34,732 bases of DNA from Streptomyces sp. SID10853 (GTDB lineage: Bacteria > Actinomycetota > Actinomycetes > Streptomycetales > Streptomycetaceae). The stretch covers positions 1 through 34,732 of the forward strand of contig NZ_JAAGLN010000055.1 of assembly GCF_010548145.1 (NCBI RefSeq), in the 5' to 3' direction. Every line of letters starts with the position of its first letter. The stretch's first letter is position 1. Made by a program: the position numbers and the translations under genes. Positions 1 through 7,812 of this stretch are shown here, piece after piece. The notes beneath the pieces were generated by a model. It was not told the DNA's origin. It searched no databases and was given only the letters and a program-made list of their open reading frames with translations.

Positions 1-90
1 GGCCAGGACCGGATGGTCGCGGCGCGCCACGGACTCCACCTGCCCACCGTCCTCGGCGACATGCGCGCCCTCAGCGCCTTCGGCGCTTGA
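1..90 (+). CDS. 3' end of an unidentified gene (partial)
   Basis: An open frame enters from the left edge and ends with TGA at 88-90, giving a 29-residue tail ending ALSAFGA. Codon third positions are mostly G/C, as in a real high-GC gene. The tail is too short to assign a family. Its last codons lie inside the first of five adjacent hairpins (73-179). Confidence 0.4.
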   Translation, partial: GQDRMVAARHGLHLPTVLGDMRALSAFGA

Positions 91-179
91 TGCTCCATCA
101 CCTTCGGTGACGGTGCCGGGCCTTCGGCCCGTAGGTCCGGCCTCCGGCCCGACCTCGGCTGGCTACGGGAGACCGTAGC
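73..179. repeat. Cluster of five tandem short hairpins
   Basis: Five inverted repeats follow each other with little spacing. (1) 73-87: AGCGCC, loop TTC, GGCGCT. (2) 98-110: TCACC, TTC, GGTGA. (3) 117-131: CGGGCC, TTC, GGCCCG. (4) 133-155: a 10-bp stem with one C:C mismatch around TCC. (5) 162-179: GCTACGG, GAGA, CCGTAGC. Three-base loops and dense packing are reminiscent of Streptomyces telomere palindromes. They could also be a compound terminator for the gene ending at 90. The function is not known. Confidence 0.6.
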
Positions 180-735
180 AGATCCGTCTGTTTGTGCTGA
201 TCAGATGGTGTGAACCGGTGTGCTCTCCGTGGTCCTGGTCGTGTTGCCAGTCCCCCATGCCTTCCGATCCCCTGGCCGCTTCCGGCCCATCTCTGACACC
301 CCGTCAAGGACACGGCTCATGGCCGGCCCCAATTCCAGAGCCGTCATAACCTCTCCTGGCTAACCATCAACCGGTCTACACCAATCCTAGCCCTTGAAAG
401 GCAGAAACCATGATGACATCACGTCAATTCCACGAAGACGAATGCGAAAAAGCCATCATCACTTCCGCCATTTCATTTCTCTGATTGAACGTCAGAGTGA
501 GCCGCGATCTCCCAGATCCGTCAACAACTGTTCTTCGTGGGATGCGGAAGTCCTGGACGTAGTACGAAACTCGAAAGCGCATCTTTACGCCGCTGCTTGT
601 CCCGGTGTTTGGGGAGGGGGCTGGCATGTCTCCCAGCTGCAGGGCCAGGAGGCAGGCGTGAGTGAGCATTTCTCAGCCTCCGGCCCCTGGCCCGCAACCG
701 TGGGCCGACACTTGAGGCGCCGCGGCTACTTCTCC
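180..735. other. Region without a recognisable gene
   Basis: No reading frame here has convincing similarity or codon bias. Around 394-500 the DNA is less GC-rich than its surroundings. A long plus-strand frame (394-942) crosses the stretch, but it has poor composition and runs into the repeated structured element at 736-896, so I do not call it a gene. Confidence 0.4.
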
Positions 736-896
736 ATGGCGCTGCTGCTGGAGCAGGCGTGGGACACGCTCTCCGGCGGCACACTGGGGCCCGACCTCTA
801 CCGGGACGGCTCCGAGAACAATGGATGGGGGCGGCTGGTTCTGACACCCCCATCCGCAGGAATCGCTGTATGGTCTATGCGCATCCCGCATAGACG
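736..896 (+). ncRNA. Structured repeat element, copy A (possible RNA)
   Basis: This stretch is a diverged copy of 6946-7110. The end holds two perfect hairpins: GGATGGGGG (823-831) with CCCCCATCC (847-855), and GTCTATGCG (873-881) with CGCATAGAC (887-895) around the loop CATCC. The same hairpins occur at the same spacing in copy B although many stem bases differ, and several differences are paired compensatory changes. CATCC occurs twice (851-855 and 882-886), so GGATG at 823-827 could pair with either, allowing two alternative folds. The strand and role (leader RNA, terminator or small RNA) are inferred. A coding origin was considered; both strands have open frames, but changes show no clear third-codon bias. 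Confidence 0.35.
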
Positions 897-1029
897 GGGC
901 CCCTCCCAAGCTGAGGGTGCTATACGCGTCCGAGGCGGCTAAGGACTGCCCGGCAGATCTTGTGGTTCGGTTTCGTTGCGGTTCGCCCGTCGGGTGCTCT
1001 GTCAGCTCCGTTCGCTAAGGTCTGCGGCC

Positions 1030-1497
1030 ATGACTGAGACAACGGAAGCTTGGCCGGAAACTCCACTCGCCGGCACCGAGGGAGCAGCCATCCTCGGCGC
1101 CCTCGAACGCCAGCGGGCCACCCTGGCCTGGAAGTGCTCCGGCATGGACGCCTCCGGCCTTCGTGCCACACTCGGCACGTCCACCGTCACTCTCGGCGGC
1201 CTTCTCAAACACCTGGCGCACGTAGAAGACAGTCACTTCGCCCGGCTGTGGCTCGGCTCACCCGTCGGGGCTCCCTGGGACAGCGTCGACTGGGACAGCA
1301 CCCCCGACTGGGACTACCGCTCCGCTGCGGAGGGCACGCCCGAGCAACTGCGCGCTCTTTGGCAGGAATCAGTCGGCCGTCACCTGGTCAGCGACCTACC
1401 GACACACCCTCCCTCTCCTGGACATGCTCAGGAGACGGCGTCTGCAGGTTTGGGTCCAGGATCTTGCGTCATACGCCAACTCGATCGTGAGCCGTAA
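1030..1497 (+). pseudogene. DinB/DUF664 (mycothiol-dependent) family gene, 3' part broken
   Basis: From ATG 1030 the frame reads like a DinB-superfamily DUF664 protein: MTETTEAW, then ILGALERQRATLAWKCSGM, LGGLLKHLAHVEDSHF (the usual helix with a metal-binding His) and a LRALWQESVG helix. DUF664 proteins run about 165-175 residues and carry a C-terminal His-containing helix (HMIEEYARHNGH-like). Here that part is gone: after about residue 118 the frame is out of register, and a short PSLSW echo of the family sequence appears in another frame. An IS5-type element begins right after. An internal deletion plus frameshift, probably linked to the insertion, inactivated it. An upstream in-frame start at 976 is less likely. 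Confidence 0.7.
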
Positions 1498-2411
1498 CTC
1501 CTAGAACTGCAGCGCAGATTCATGATCCGAACTTCTTCAGGCGTCTCCAGCAGATGAGGCTGCAGCCCAACGAGACCAAGGCGTCGTGGAGTTCGAGGCG
1601 TCGTTCCCATTGGATGGCGAGACGTTTGAACTGGTGGAGCAGGGCGAACGTCTGCTCGACGACGTAGCGGAGCTTGCCCAGGCCCTTGATGTTCGGGGGC
1701 ACCCTTGAGGGAGATGACCGGCAGGATCCTGCGGCGCCGCAGTTCCAGGCGTACGGCCTTCGAGCCGTATGCCTTGTCGCCCAGGACGGCCTCGGGGCGC
1801 CGTCGCGGTCGGCCGGGCCGGCCAGCGACGGGCGGGATGCCGTCGACCAGATTGAGGGTCTGGGTGATGTCGTTGACGTTCGCCGCGGTGGTGATGACTT
1901 TGAGCGGGGTGCCGCGTCCGTCGCAGATCAGGTGGTGTTTGCTGCCCGTCTTCCGCCGGTCGACCGGCGACGGCCCGGTATCGGCGCCCCCTTTTTCGCG
2001 CGGATGTGAGAACCATCCACGCAAGCCCGCGACCAGTCGAGCTCGCCGGCCGCGTTCAGCTCGGCGAGCAGGACCCGGTGCAGCCGGTCGAAAACCCCGC
2101 CTTCTGCCACCGGTTTAGGCGGCGCCAGCACGTCTGTCCCGAGCCGAACCCCAGTTCCAGGGGCAGAAGTTGCCAGGCTATGTCGTTGCAGAGGACGAAC
2201 AGGATGCCCTGGAGACAGAACAGGTCCGACACCGGCCGAGGCCCCGGTGACCGCTCCGGCCACGGAGGCAACAACGGCTCGATCAGCGCCCACAACTCAT
2301 CGTCCACGATCCACGGTCGAGTACTCACACCATCACGAACGGCCGAATCTTCACACCCGTCACGGCCAACCAGCACGTTTCACCAAGATCGTGTTACGAG
2401 CTCTAAATAGT
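1489..2411 (-). mobile_element. IS5-family insertion sequence (degraded)
   Basis: The element spans about 920 bp, a usual IS5/IS427-group size. The right end reads GTTACGAGCTCTAA near 2391-2406 and the left end has an imperfect inverse, GAGCCGTAACTCCTAG, at about 1491-1506. The same right end reappears at 5447-5472 on a second, shorter fragment, which helps fix the boundary. Exact ends and target duplication cannot be set by eye. Confidence 0.75.
1520..2376 (-). pseudogene. IS5-family transposase, frameshifted
   Basis: Starting at ATG 2376 the N-terminal DUF4096 domain is clear (WIVDDELWALIEPLLPPW, GSGQTCWRRLNRWQKAG). The rest is spread over three frames: LLAELNAAGELDWSRACVDG with the first catalytic Asp, then DTGPSPVDRRKTGSKHHLIC and LGDKAYGSKAVRLEL with the second Asp, then NIKGLGKLRYVVEQTFALL with the Glu. 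The shift at an A5G5 run (about 1994-2003) is where this group normally uses a programmed -1 frameshift. The shift at GGGGTTTT (about 2090) and an extra C near 1695 are ordinary mutations. The element is therefore probably inactive. Confidence 0.8.
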
Positions 2412-2453
2412 GTGAGGTCACCGCATGATGCGGGCGAGGCAAAGGAGAACCCG

Positions 2454-3116
2454 ATGAGCACGAACGAACAGGCCCAGACCGAAGCGGCATGGGAACGAAT
2501 CGAAGTGTGGCTTGAGGAGAATGCCCCGGCATCAGCCGCACTGCTGCGCCCGCCGGCGAGTGACGCGGACATCGATGCCGCCGAGGCAACGATCGGGGTG
2601 GTCTTCCCGCCCGCGTTACGGGCGTGGTACAGGCTGCACGACGGCATAGACGACCCTGAAGGCGGGAAGAGCTGGTGGCCCGCGGGGTTCTTGCCGGGGC
2701 ATCAGGGCTGGTATCCGCTGCAGACCCTGCAAGACGTCTATACCGTGCAGACCCGCGACCAGGAGCGCGAACCGGGGCGTCTTCCAGTCTCTTGTGTTGT
2801 GGGTGACATCTGGCACGGCCTCTACGTCGATGCCCGCCAGGATGAACCGTCTTACGGCAATCTCGGCCGGTGGGTGGTGGACCGTGAACCAGAACTCATC
2901 CCGGAGTCCACTGTGGGATGGTCGCTTCACGTTTGGCTGGCCGGGATCGCCGATGCCCTTGAGCAGGGCCGCTGTCTCATCGAGCCGGGAGGGTGGCGTG
3001 ATGAGGACACATGGCCGGCGCTGACCGTCTGCGGGGGGCTGATATGGGTAGCCCCTGACGAGGAGCCCCATTCACCGCAGGGGCGGGTCCTTCTTGGAGG
3101 TGGGCCCCTCCCGTAG
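2454..3116 (+). CDS. SUKH (SMI1/KNR4) family protein
   Basis: This 220-residue protein starts at ATG 2454 behind a strong AAAGGAG site. The SUKH fold is recognisable: an N-terminal helix (WERIEVWLEENAPA), then PPASDADIDAAEATIGVVFP and LRAWYRLHDGID, the typical start of SMI1/KNR4 proteins, and later W/P-rich strands (WWPAGFLPGHQGWYPL). SUKH proteins often act as immunity proteins against secreted nucleases and other polymorphic toxins, though many have no known partner. The neighbour on the opposite strand encodes a NucA/NucB-type secreted nuclease and the two genes converge on a shared terminator. A toxin-immunity relation is plausible but is inferred only from proximity; such pairs are usually co-oriented. 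An IS5 element lies just upstream. Confidence 0.85.
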   Translation: MSTNEQAQTEAAWERIEVWLEENAPASAALLRPPASDADIDAAEATIGVVFPPALRAWYRLHDGIDDPEGGKSWWPAGFLPGHQGWYPLQTLQDVYTVQTRDQEREPGRLPVSCVVGDIWHGLYVDARQDEPSYGNLGRWVVDREPELIPESTVGWSLHVWLAGIADALEQGRCLIEPGGWRDEDTWPALTVCGGLIWVAPDEEPHSPQGRVLLGGGPLP

Positions 3117-3119
3117 GAA

Positions 3120-3160
3120 ACACCGAGCGGCCCGGGGACTCTTGCCGGGCCGCTCCGTGT
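3120..3160. terminator. Bidirectional terminator between convergent genes
   Basis: GAGCGGCCCGG (3125-3135) pairs perfectly with CCGGGCCGCTC (3145-3155) around a 9-nt loop. ACAC/GTGT extends the stem beyond one C:C mismatch. It sits between the SUKH stop and the stop of the nuclease gene. Confidence 0.85.
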
Positions 3161-3162
3161 TC

Positions 3163-4893
3163 TTACGGCTTGGGAACGGTGCAGGTCACTGTTGCCTTGC
3201 TGGCGTCGCAGTGCCCGAACTCGGGGAAGTTCACCCAGTACGGGTCTTTGTCCAGAAGCCGGTACTTACCGGAAAACCCTGAGCTGAACGCGCCGCCCAT
3301 CGAGGTGGAGTTGATCCAGCCGGACATGGCCGAACGGCCGCAGACCTCGCTCCAGGTGGGGCCCGCCAGACGCTCGTCGTCGTACAGGTGCCACTCGCCC
3401 TGGACGGCGCGGGTGGCGTAAGTCTGTACGCACTTGTCTCCCGAGGTGACCGGGTTCATGCCGCCGATGACGCCGCCGGGCATACCGCCAGAGTTGTAGC
3501 TGGAGGCGTGGGCGAACTCGTCGCACGACGCCTTGTCGCTGGCGCTGATCTCCGGAACAGTTGTGGTACGCGGGTTTCCGTACTTACCTGCCCAACTCGT
3601 TCCATCACTGTTCTTCGGGCAGATGACGTCCCGGTTCTTGTTCGGATCACGGCCGGGCGCGTTCTTGTCCGCCGCCGGCAAGAAGAACATTGGCTTGTTG
3701 GCGGCCTTGCTTCCGGGATGGTTGGCCAGCTTCGACTGAATCAGCCACGCGTGCGCAACAGCCGGGGGCGTCTTCTTGAAGTTCATCACCCAGGTGGGTA
3801 TGTACTTGTAGAACGTGCATCCCGGCGTGGTCGAGGAGATGCTGTCGCAGCGGATCTGGGCGCCATCGGCCTGCCAGCGGGACGCGGCCGGGTTCGCAAC
3901 CGGCGAGTAAGCGGTGATCTTCGTGGACAGGTCAAGAAGGTCCGTGTTGTCCGTTGGCGTCCAGGTGTGGTCGATCTTCCCGATCGCGTCATGGGAGAAT
4001 GGGTCTGCGCCGGTCCACTCCAGGGCACCATCCCAGGACTGTGGGCCGTTGGAGCAGTTTTCGCCCAGGAGGCAGTCGAACCTGACGTCCAGCGTCACGG
4101 AGACGAACTTCGGGTCGACTTCCACTGGTATGAGGATGAGCTGCTGCGTGAACGTTCCGGATGTCCCGGAAAGTTTGACTTCCTGGGCGACTATCCATGA
4201 GGCGTTCAGGACCTCACCGGTGGGCTTGCCGTCCTTCACGACGATGCCCTGGTACTCGTACGTGAGGCCGGAGATGCACGCCTCATACCGCTTGATGCCC
4301 GAGTCCGCGTGGTTTTCACACCAGTCGACCAGGTGCGGCAAGCCTGAACTCGCTTGCTTGACCAGGGACTGGCGTGCCTTCTTGCTGATGCCGGGCACGA
4401 GCCGTGAACACGGCTGGATCCCGGTCTTCGAGTTGACCTTGCCGCAGTTCCAGCCGGGCGCAGCGTGCAGACCAGTGGGCGGCACCGCCGGGGGTACTTC
4501 AGCCATGGTCGGTTGGGCGATCTTCTGCGGCTCCTGAAAATCGTCCTCGTTCAGCACCGGGGCGTTCTTGTCAGGCTCGGGCAACTTGATGTCCACTGCG
4601 CGGCCACGGGTCTTGAACTTCGCCCAGGGAGACCACTCCGTCTCGTACAGGCTGCCGTCGTAGGCCGAGGTGCGAAAGGCGTAGGTGGTACCCGGCTTCA
4701 GGTTCCCGTCCGGGACGGTGACCTTGGCCGTGCCGCCGGAGGCGACATAGCCCGAGACGAGGACACCGTACGGCTCATCCTTGATCATGATTTGCTTGTC
4801 GGGGTTGCCGAAAGCATCCGTCGTGTAGACCGCGAACGTTAAGTCGGCTTTATCGCCGTCCGGGTCAGTGACGGTGTTACTCAGGACAGCCAT
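3163..4893 (-). CDS. Secreted NucA/NucB-type deoxyribonuclease, N-terminally truncated
   Basis: From ATG 4893 the protein has 576 residues. The first ~100 residues are a fibronectin-like segment (TVTDPDGDKADLTFAVYTTD, then LKPGTTYAFRTSAYDGSLY) typical of large secreted actinobacterial proteins. A Cys-containing middle region follows, and the C-terminus resembles the NucA/NucB nuclease domain (CDEFAHASSYNSGG, RLLDKDPYWVNF). No signal peptide is visible. The frame stays open upstream with Gly/Pro linker-like sequence (GGVWQVNRTM just before the chosen Met), then turns into IS5-derived sequence by about 5290. So the gene has lost its secretion signal and start, and the given start is only the first plausible in-frame ATG. 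It may be a non-functional remnant or an internal toxin module. The family call for the C-terminus is fairly good; activity is uncertain. Confidence 0.7.
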   Translation of the reverse strand: MAVLSNTVTDPDGDKADLTFAVYTTDAFGNPDKQIMIKDEPYGVLVSGYVASGGTAKVTVPDGNLKPGTTYAFRTSAYDGSLYETEWSPWAKFKTRGRAVDIKLPEPDKNAPVLNEDDFQEPQKIAQPTMAEVPPAVPPTGLHAAPGWNCGKVNSKTGIQPCSRLVPGISKKARQSLVKQASSGLPHLVDWCENHADSGIKRYEACISGLTYEYQGIVVKDGKPTGEVLNASWIVAQEVKLSGTSGTFTQQLILIPVEVDPKFVSVTLDVRFDCLLGENCSNGPQSWDGALEWTGADPFSHDAIGKIDHTWTPTDNTDLLDLSTKITAYSPVANPAASRWQADGAQIRCDSISSTTPGCTFYKYIPTWVMNFKKTPPAVAHAWLIQSKLANHPGSKAANKPMFFLPAADKNAPGRDPNKNRDVICPKNSDGTSWAGKYGNPRTTTVPEISASDKASCDEFAHASSYNSGGMPGGVIGGMNPVTSGDKCVQTYATRAVQGEWHLYDDERLAGPTWSEVCGRSAMSGWINSTSMGGAFSSGFSGKYRLLDKDPYWVNFPEFGHCDASKATVTCTVPKP

Positions 4894-5289
4894 GGTGCGG
4901 TTGACCTGCCACACCCCTCCCGCCTGAGTCCCCGTCGGCCCCGCTGACGGGGACTTCCCCGAAACCGGCCGCCCCCCCCCTGCCGCGGCCAGACCCTTCA
5001 CCTCAGGGCCATGCACCTGCGGCGGCGTGCCTAACAAGTCAGGCGCCTTCGGCGATCCGGCCGCGGAAGCCGTTCCGTTCCAGCCAGAACAGCAAGGATG
5101 GCGCCGGCTGCCATGCAGCGCAGCGCCGCCCCTATGCGTGTGCGTCTCAACGATCCCCCTTAATGGGTATGGGTTCGACGCGATCGCATCATGCCCAACT
5201 CCCCTGCACCAGCAGCGAGATCGCCATTCTGTACACGCCGCACTCATGCGATCACACAACGAGAACGGCCGAGCCAGCCGGCCCCCGGG
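4894..5289 (-). other. Remnant of the lost 5' part of the nuclease gene
   Basis: The minus-strand frame of the nuclease gene stays open through this stretch. The part nearest the gene (about 4894-5040) still has plausible linker composition. Beyond that there is no family signal, and the sequence then joins the IS5 fragment. No independent gene is seen. Confidence 0.4.
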
Positions 5290-5472
5290 GCATCGACTTG
5301 CCCGGCAGCACGACCTCGCGCAGAGCAGCCGGTCGAAGACCCCCTCCTCCTGCCACCGGTCCAGACGCCGCCAGCACGTCTGACCCGAACCAAACCCCAG
5401 CCACGGCCGAATCCTCACACCGGTCACGGCCAACCAGCACGTTTCACCAAGATCGTGTTACGAGCTCTAAGA
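5290..5472 (-). mobile_element. IS5-family fragment with internal deletion
   Basis: The sequence matches two separate parts of the 1489-2411 element: the WRRLDRWQEEGVFDRL segment and the outer end (CAGCACGTTTCACCAAGATC and GTTACGAGCTCTA). About 170 bp present in the other copy are deleted between them. Its terminal TAG supplies the stop codon of the neighbouring RidA-like frame (5467-5469). Confidence 0.75.
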
Positions 5473-5800
5473 ATCGAGCACGGCGGCGACGGCCTCGATC
5501 TCGACGAGTTGGTCGTTGTAACCGAGCACGGTGACCCCCATCAAGGTGCTGGGGACGTCATGGTCGGCGAACGAGTCCCGGACTACCTGCCAGGCGGCCA
5601 CCAGGTCCTCCCGCCGGGCCGATGCGACGAGGACCCTTGTGCTGATGACGTCCTGGAGCGACGCACCTGAGGCAGTAAGCGCAGCCTGCATGTTCTCGAT
5701 CGCTTTCGCTGCCTGGCCCGCGTAGTCGCCGATCGCTGCCGTGGAGCCGTCATCGCGGTCAACGAGGCCGGGTCCAGGGCGGGTTCCGTCCGAGGTAGTG
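5467..5800 (-). pseudogene. RidA (YjgF/UK114) family gene, 5' part lost
   Basis: The frame reads AAIGDYAGQAAKAIENMQAA, then SLQDVISTRVLVAS, RDSFADHDVPSTLMGV and VEIEAVAAVL. These are the middle and C-terminal parts of a RidA-family protein, which hydrolyses reactive enamine/imine intermediates. The N-terminal beta-strands with the FVSGQ-type motif are absent; upstream the frame runs into DGTRPGPGLVDRDDGS without a credible start. The stop codon comes from the adjoining IS5 end. RidA proteins are about 125-135 residues, so roughly the first quarter is missing. Likely non-functional. Confidence 0.7.
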
Positions 5801-5872
5801 AGAGTGCGGGAGCGTCGGTTCGGTGTTGGGGGTGGTCACGTCCATGGGGGTCTGCCCGTGGGAGGGGTGTGG

Positions 5873-6532
5873 TCAGGAAGTGGTGGGGCCGAGGCGGGAA
5901 CAGGCGCGGGGCAGCAAGGCGCGGTCCACCGCAGTCTCGGAGTGACGGGTCATGGCCGCGTACGCGTGAGAGGTGATTTTCGCCCAGGTGCGGAAGTTCT
6001 TCTTCTCGTAGTGGGTCGGCGTGCACCAGATCGGCGTCCGTCGCGGCGTCCCGCAGTGGGTGGAACAGGCGTAGCACCGTGGGGATCTGCTGCCGGTCCA
6101 GGCGGGGCATCAGCTGCCAGGTCAGCACCCGGGAAGCCAGCGCCGGAGCCCGCGTGAGAGTGCGCTCAGCACTTGCGCCGCACAGCGCGAGCGAGGTCTG
6201 TGTCGTCGGCGTGTCGACGGCGCAGACGCAGGTAGTCCAGTTCGGGCGCGGCGATGCGCTGCACATCGTCGATGACCAGCACCCCCGGGGCCTGGGATGC
6301 CTCCAGCAGCGCGCGGTCGGTGGCGTCCGTGCGGTTCGCCAACGCTGTGGCTGGCAGACCGTACGCGGTCAGCAGCGCGGCCCGCAGCTGCGGCAGGGCG
6401 GGTCTCACCGCCACCAACGCGCAATGCACCGGGATCCGCGCGGCAGCAGGCGCAGAGCCTGATGCACCACGACCGTCTTACCGTGTCCGGGGTCCCCGTA
6501 CACGCACATGAGCGCGCTCAAAGCTCCTCGCC
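5873..6532 (-). pseudogene. TniB/IstB-like AAA ATPase of a transposon, frameshifted
   Basis: A Walker A motif GDPGHGKT (about 6475-6498) and a Walker B VLVIDDVQRI (about 6260) are present. The C-terminal helices read ALASRVLTWQLMPRL, LRLFHPLRDAATDADLVHAD and NFRTWAKITSHAYAAM. These pieces occupy different frames, with shifts near 6430, 6230 and 6010, and the gene ends at TGA 5873-5875. This is the ATP-binding partner that accompanies Mu/Tn7-type (TniA) transposases. No transposase remains here. Confidence 0.65.
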
Positions 6533-6962
6533 GTCGTCTTCGACGCGGGCCCACCTTTGCTGATCTTCTTCGTGCTTCGCGCGCTCGGGGCCGGCGACGT
6601 CATCGCCTACAGCGCGGGGGCGGTCGTCTCCCTGGTGCGGCTCATCGTGGACCGGCTGTGCGGGCGCTCCTTCAACGCGATCTCCGGCCTGATCGTGATC
6701 TTCCTCGTGGCCTCGGTAGTCCTTGCCCTCGTCTACCTTGTGCTCGCGTTGGTGGCGGCCGTCTCCGTGTCTACCCGCCACCCGCCATGCTGGTGCTCTC
6801 TCGCTATCGTGCCCGGCCCGAGGCGGCGACACGTTTCGACTAGGTCTTCCGTCGCCCGTCGGCCCTGCGGGCGATGCGGTTGGTCACAGCTGTCTGGGCG
6901 CTCGGGTTCCTGATCGCGGCCGTGGCGTGCGTCGTCTATGTCGCCATGGCGCACGCATCTGC
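6521..6962 (+). pseudogene. VC0807-type membrane protein gene, broken
   Basis: Frame 1 (6521-6770) gives LLIFFVLRALGAGDVIAYSA, IVDRLCGRSFNAISGL and IVIFLVASVVLALV, hydrophobic helices typical of actinobacterial VC0807-like proteins. A frameshift follows, and the other frame resumes with FDxVFRRPSALRAMRLVTAV and a final hydrophobic helix ending near 6950. In that frame a TAG stop (6841-6843) sits in the conserved FDxVFRRP segment. The gene therefore has at least one frameshift and one nonsense mutation. It starts at the boundary with the minus-strand ATPase remnant. Confidence 0.6.
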
Positions 6963-7110
6963 TGAGGACGGAGTGGGGCGCGCTCCCCGGCGGCGTGCTT
7001 GGGTCCGACATCTACCGGGACGGGTCCGATGAGACGAGTGGGGCGGCGGCTTCTCTGACCGCCCCATCCGGGGCAACCGTCGTATGGCGTATGTGCATCC
7101 CACACGCGCG
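6946..7110 (+). ncRNA. Structured repeat element, copy B (possible RNA)
   Basis: A diverged copy of 736-896. TGGGGCGG (7039-7046) pairs with CCGCCCCA (7059-7066). GCGTATGTG (7087-7095) pairs with CACACGCGC (7101-7109) with one mismatch and one G-T pair, around the same CATCC loop as copy A. Compared with copy A, several base pairs in both stems changed on both sides. A shared block with TCTACCGGGACGG lies 5' of the hairpins (7011-7023). It begins at the end of the VC0807 pseudogene. Function and strand are inferred. Confidence 0.35.
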
Positions 7111-7277
7111 GTGCAGGAGATGAGCCGGGCGGCGGCCGCCGTTCCCGAGCCGTGCCCCCGGCGCGGCGACCCCGGGCAGAAGAACCGCGCAGCACCAGCA
7201 ATTCGGGTTCCCGCCATTGGTTGGCGGGAACCCGAATTTATGTCGTATCCGATACGCGCGTTGTGCTATCGGAGGCA

Positions 7278-7520
7278 TCAGTCAGAGTTAACGCAGGTGT
7301 TCCCGAATGCCGGGTTGAGTCCACCGATCACGTCGACAGTGTTGCCGCAGAGATTGACCGGGACGTGAACCGGGACTTGGGCCATGTTGCCGGACAGGAC
7401 TCCCGGGGAGTGCGCCGCGACGCCCTCGGCGCCGCCGTCGGCGGCGGCAGTCCCGACACCACCGAGGGCGATGAGACACGTGCCAGCGACGGTGGCCGCA
7501 GCTTTAACGAGTCGAGTCAT
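7278..7520 (-). CDS. Short chaplin
   Basis: This 80-residue protein starts at ATG 7520 behind AAGGAGCG. It has a signal peptide (VKAAATVAGTCLIALGGVG, cleavage after TAAA or nearby) and one chaplin domain (VAAHSPGVLSGNMAQVPVHV, CGNTVDVIGGLNPAFGNTC) with the two conserved cysteines. Short chaplins of the ChpE/ChpH type are secreted, assemble into amyloid-like surfactant films and help aerial hyphae leave the aqueous surface. It is intact and has normal length. It stands alone, with remnants on both sides. Which core chaplin it corresponds to cannot be told here. Confidence 0.95.
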   Translation of the reverse strand: MTRLVKAAATVAGTCLIALGGVGTAAADGGAEGVAAHSPGVLSGNMAQVPVHVPVNLCGNTVDVIGGLNPAFGNTCVNSD

Positions 7521-7812
7521 GAGCGCGCTCCTTGCGTGTAGGGGTTACTGATGCTGAACGGGCTGCCTTGTCCATAACAGCAAGTAGGGTGCCCGCGCTG
7601 GACCGAGTAAAAGGCGGATACCAGACAGAGCACCCGATCAGCCGAACAATGCGGCAGCCCTCGTCCCCGTGCGCGGCCTGGTTCGTCTGGAGACGAGATA
7701 GCGCAGCGGCCGGTACCGCTTCCTGATCCGACGCAAAAACGGCCCGCCCGATGAAGGGTGGGCCGGACTGAGTACCTGATGGGAACGGGGCCAACCGCTG
7801 TGGCGGTGGGCC
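7521..7812. other. Intergenic region upstream of the chaplin gene
   Basis: About 290 bp with no convincing gene. It holds the chaplin leader and the terminator at 7740-7765 of the neighbouring Tpg-like fragment. The chaplin promoter must be here, but no clear -10/-35 pair stands out. Confidence 0.5.
7740..7765 (-). terminator. Terminator-like hairpin after the truncated Tpg-like gene
   Basis: CGGCCCGCCC (7740-7749), loop GATGAA, GGGTGGGCCG (7756-7765) forms a 10-bp stem with one G-T pair. It lies 48 bp past the stop of the minus-strand frame at 7813. Confidence 0.7.

Noticed and set aside
394..942. 182-residue plus-strand open frame
   Set aside because: No family signal and poor composition; its 3' half coincides with the structured repeated element, and the corresponding copy near 7 kb keeps no equivalent long frame.
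3163..5433. Reading the nuclease gene as one 756-residue protein
   Set aside because: The first part of that frame is IS5 transposase sequence and non-coding linker, so the long frame is a chance fusion.
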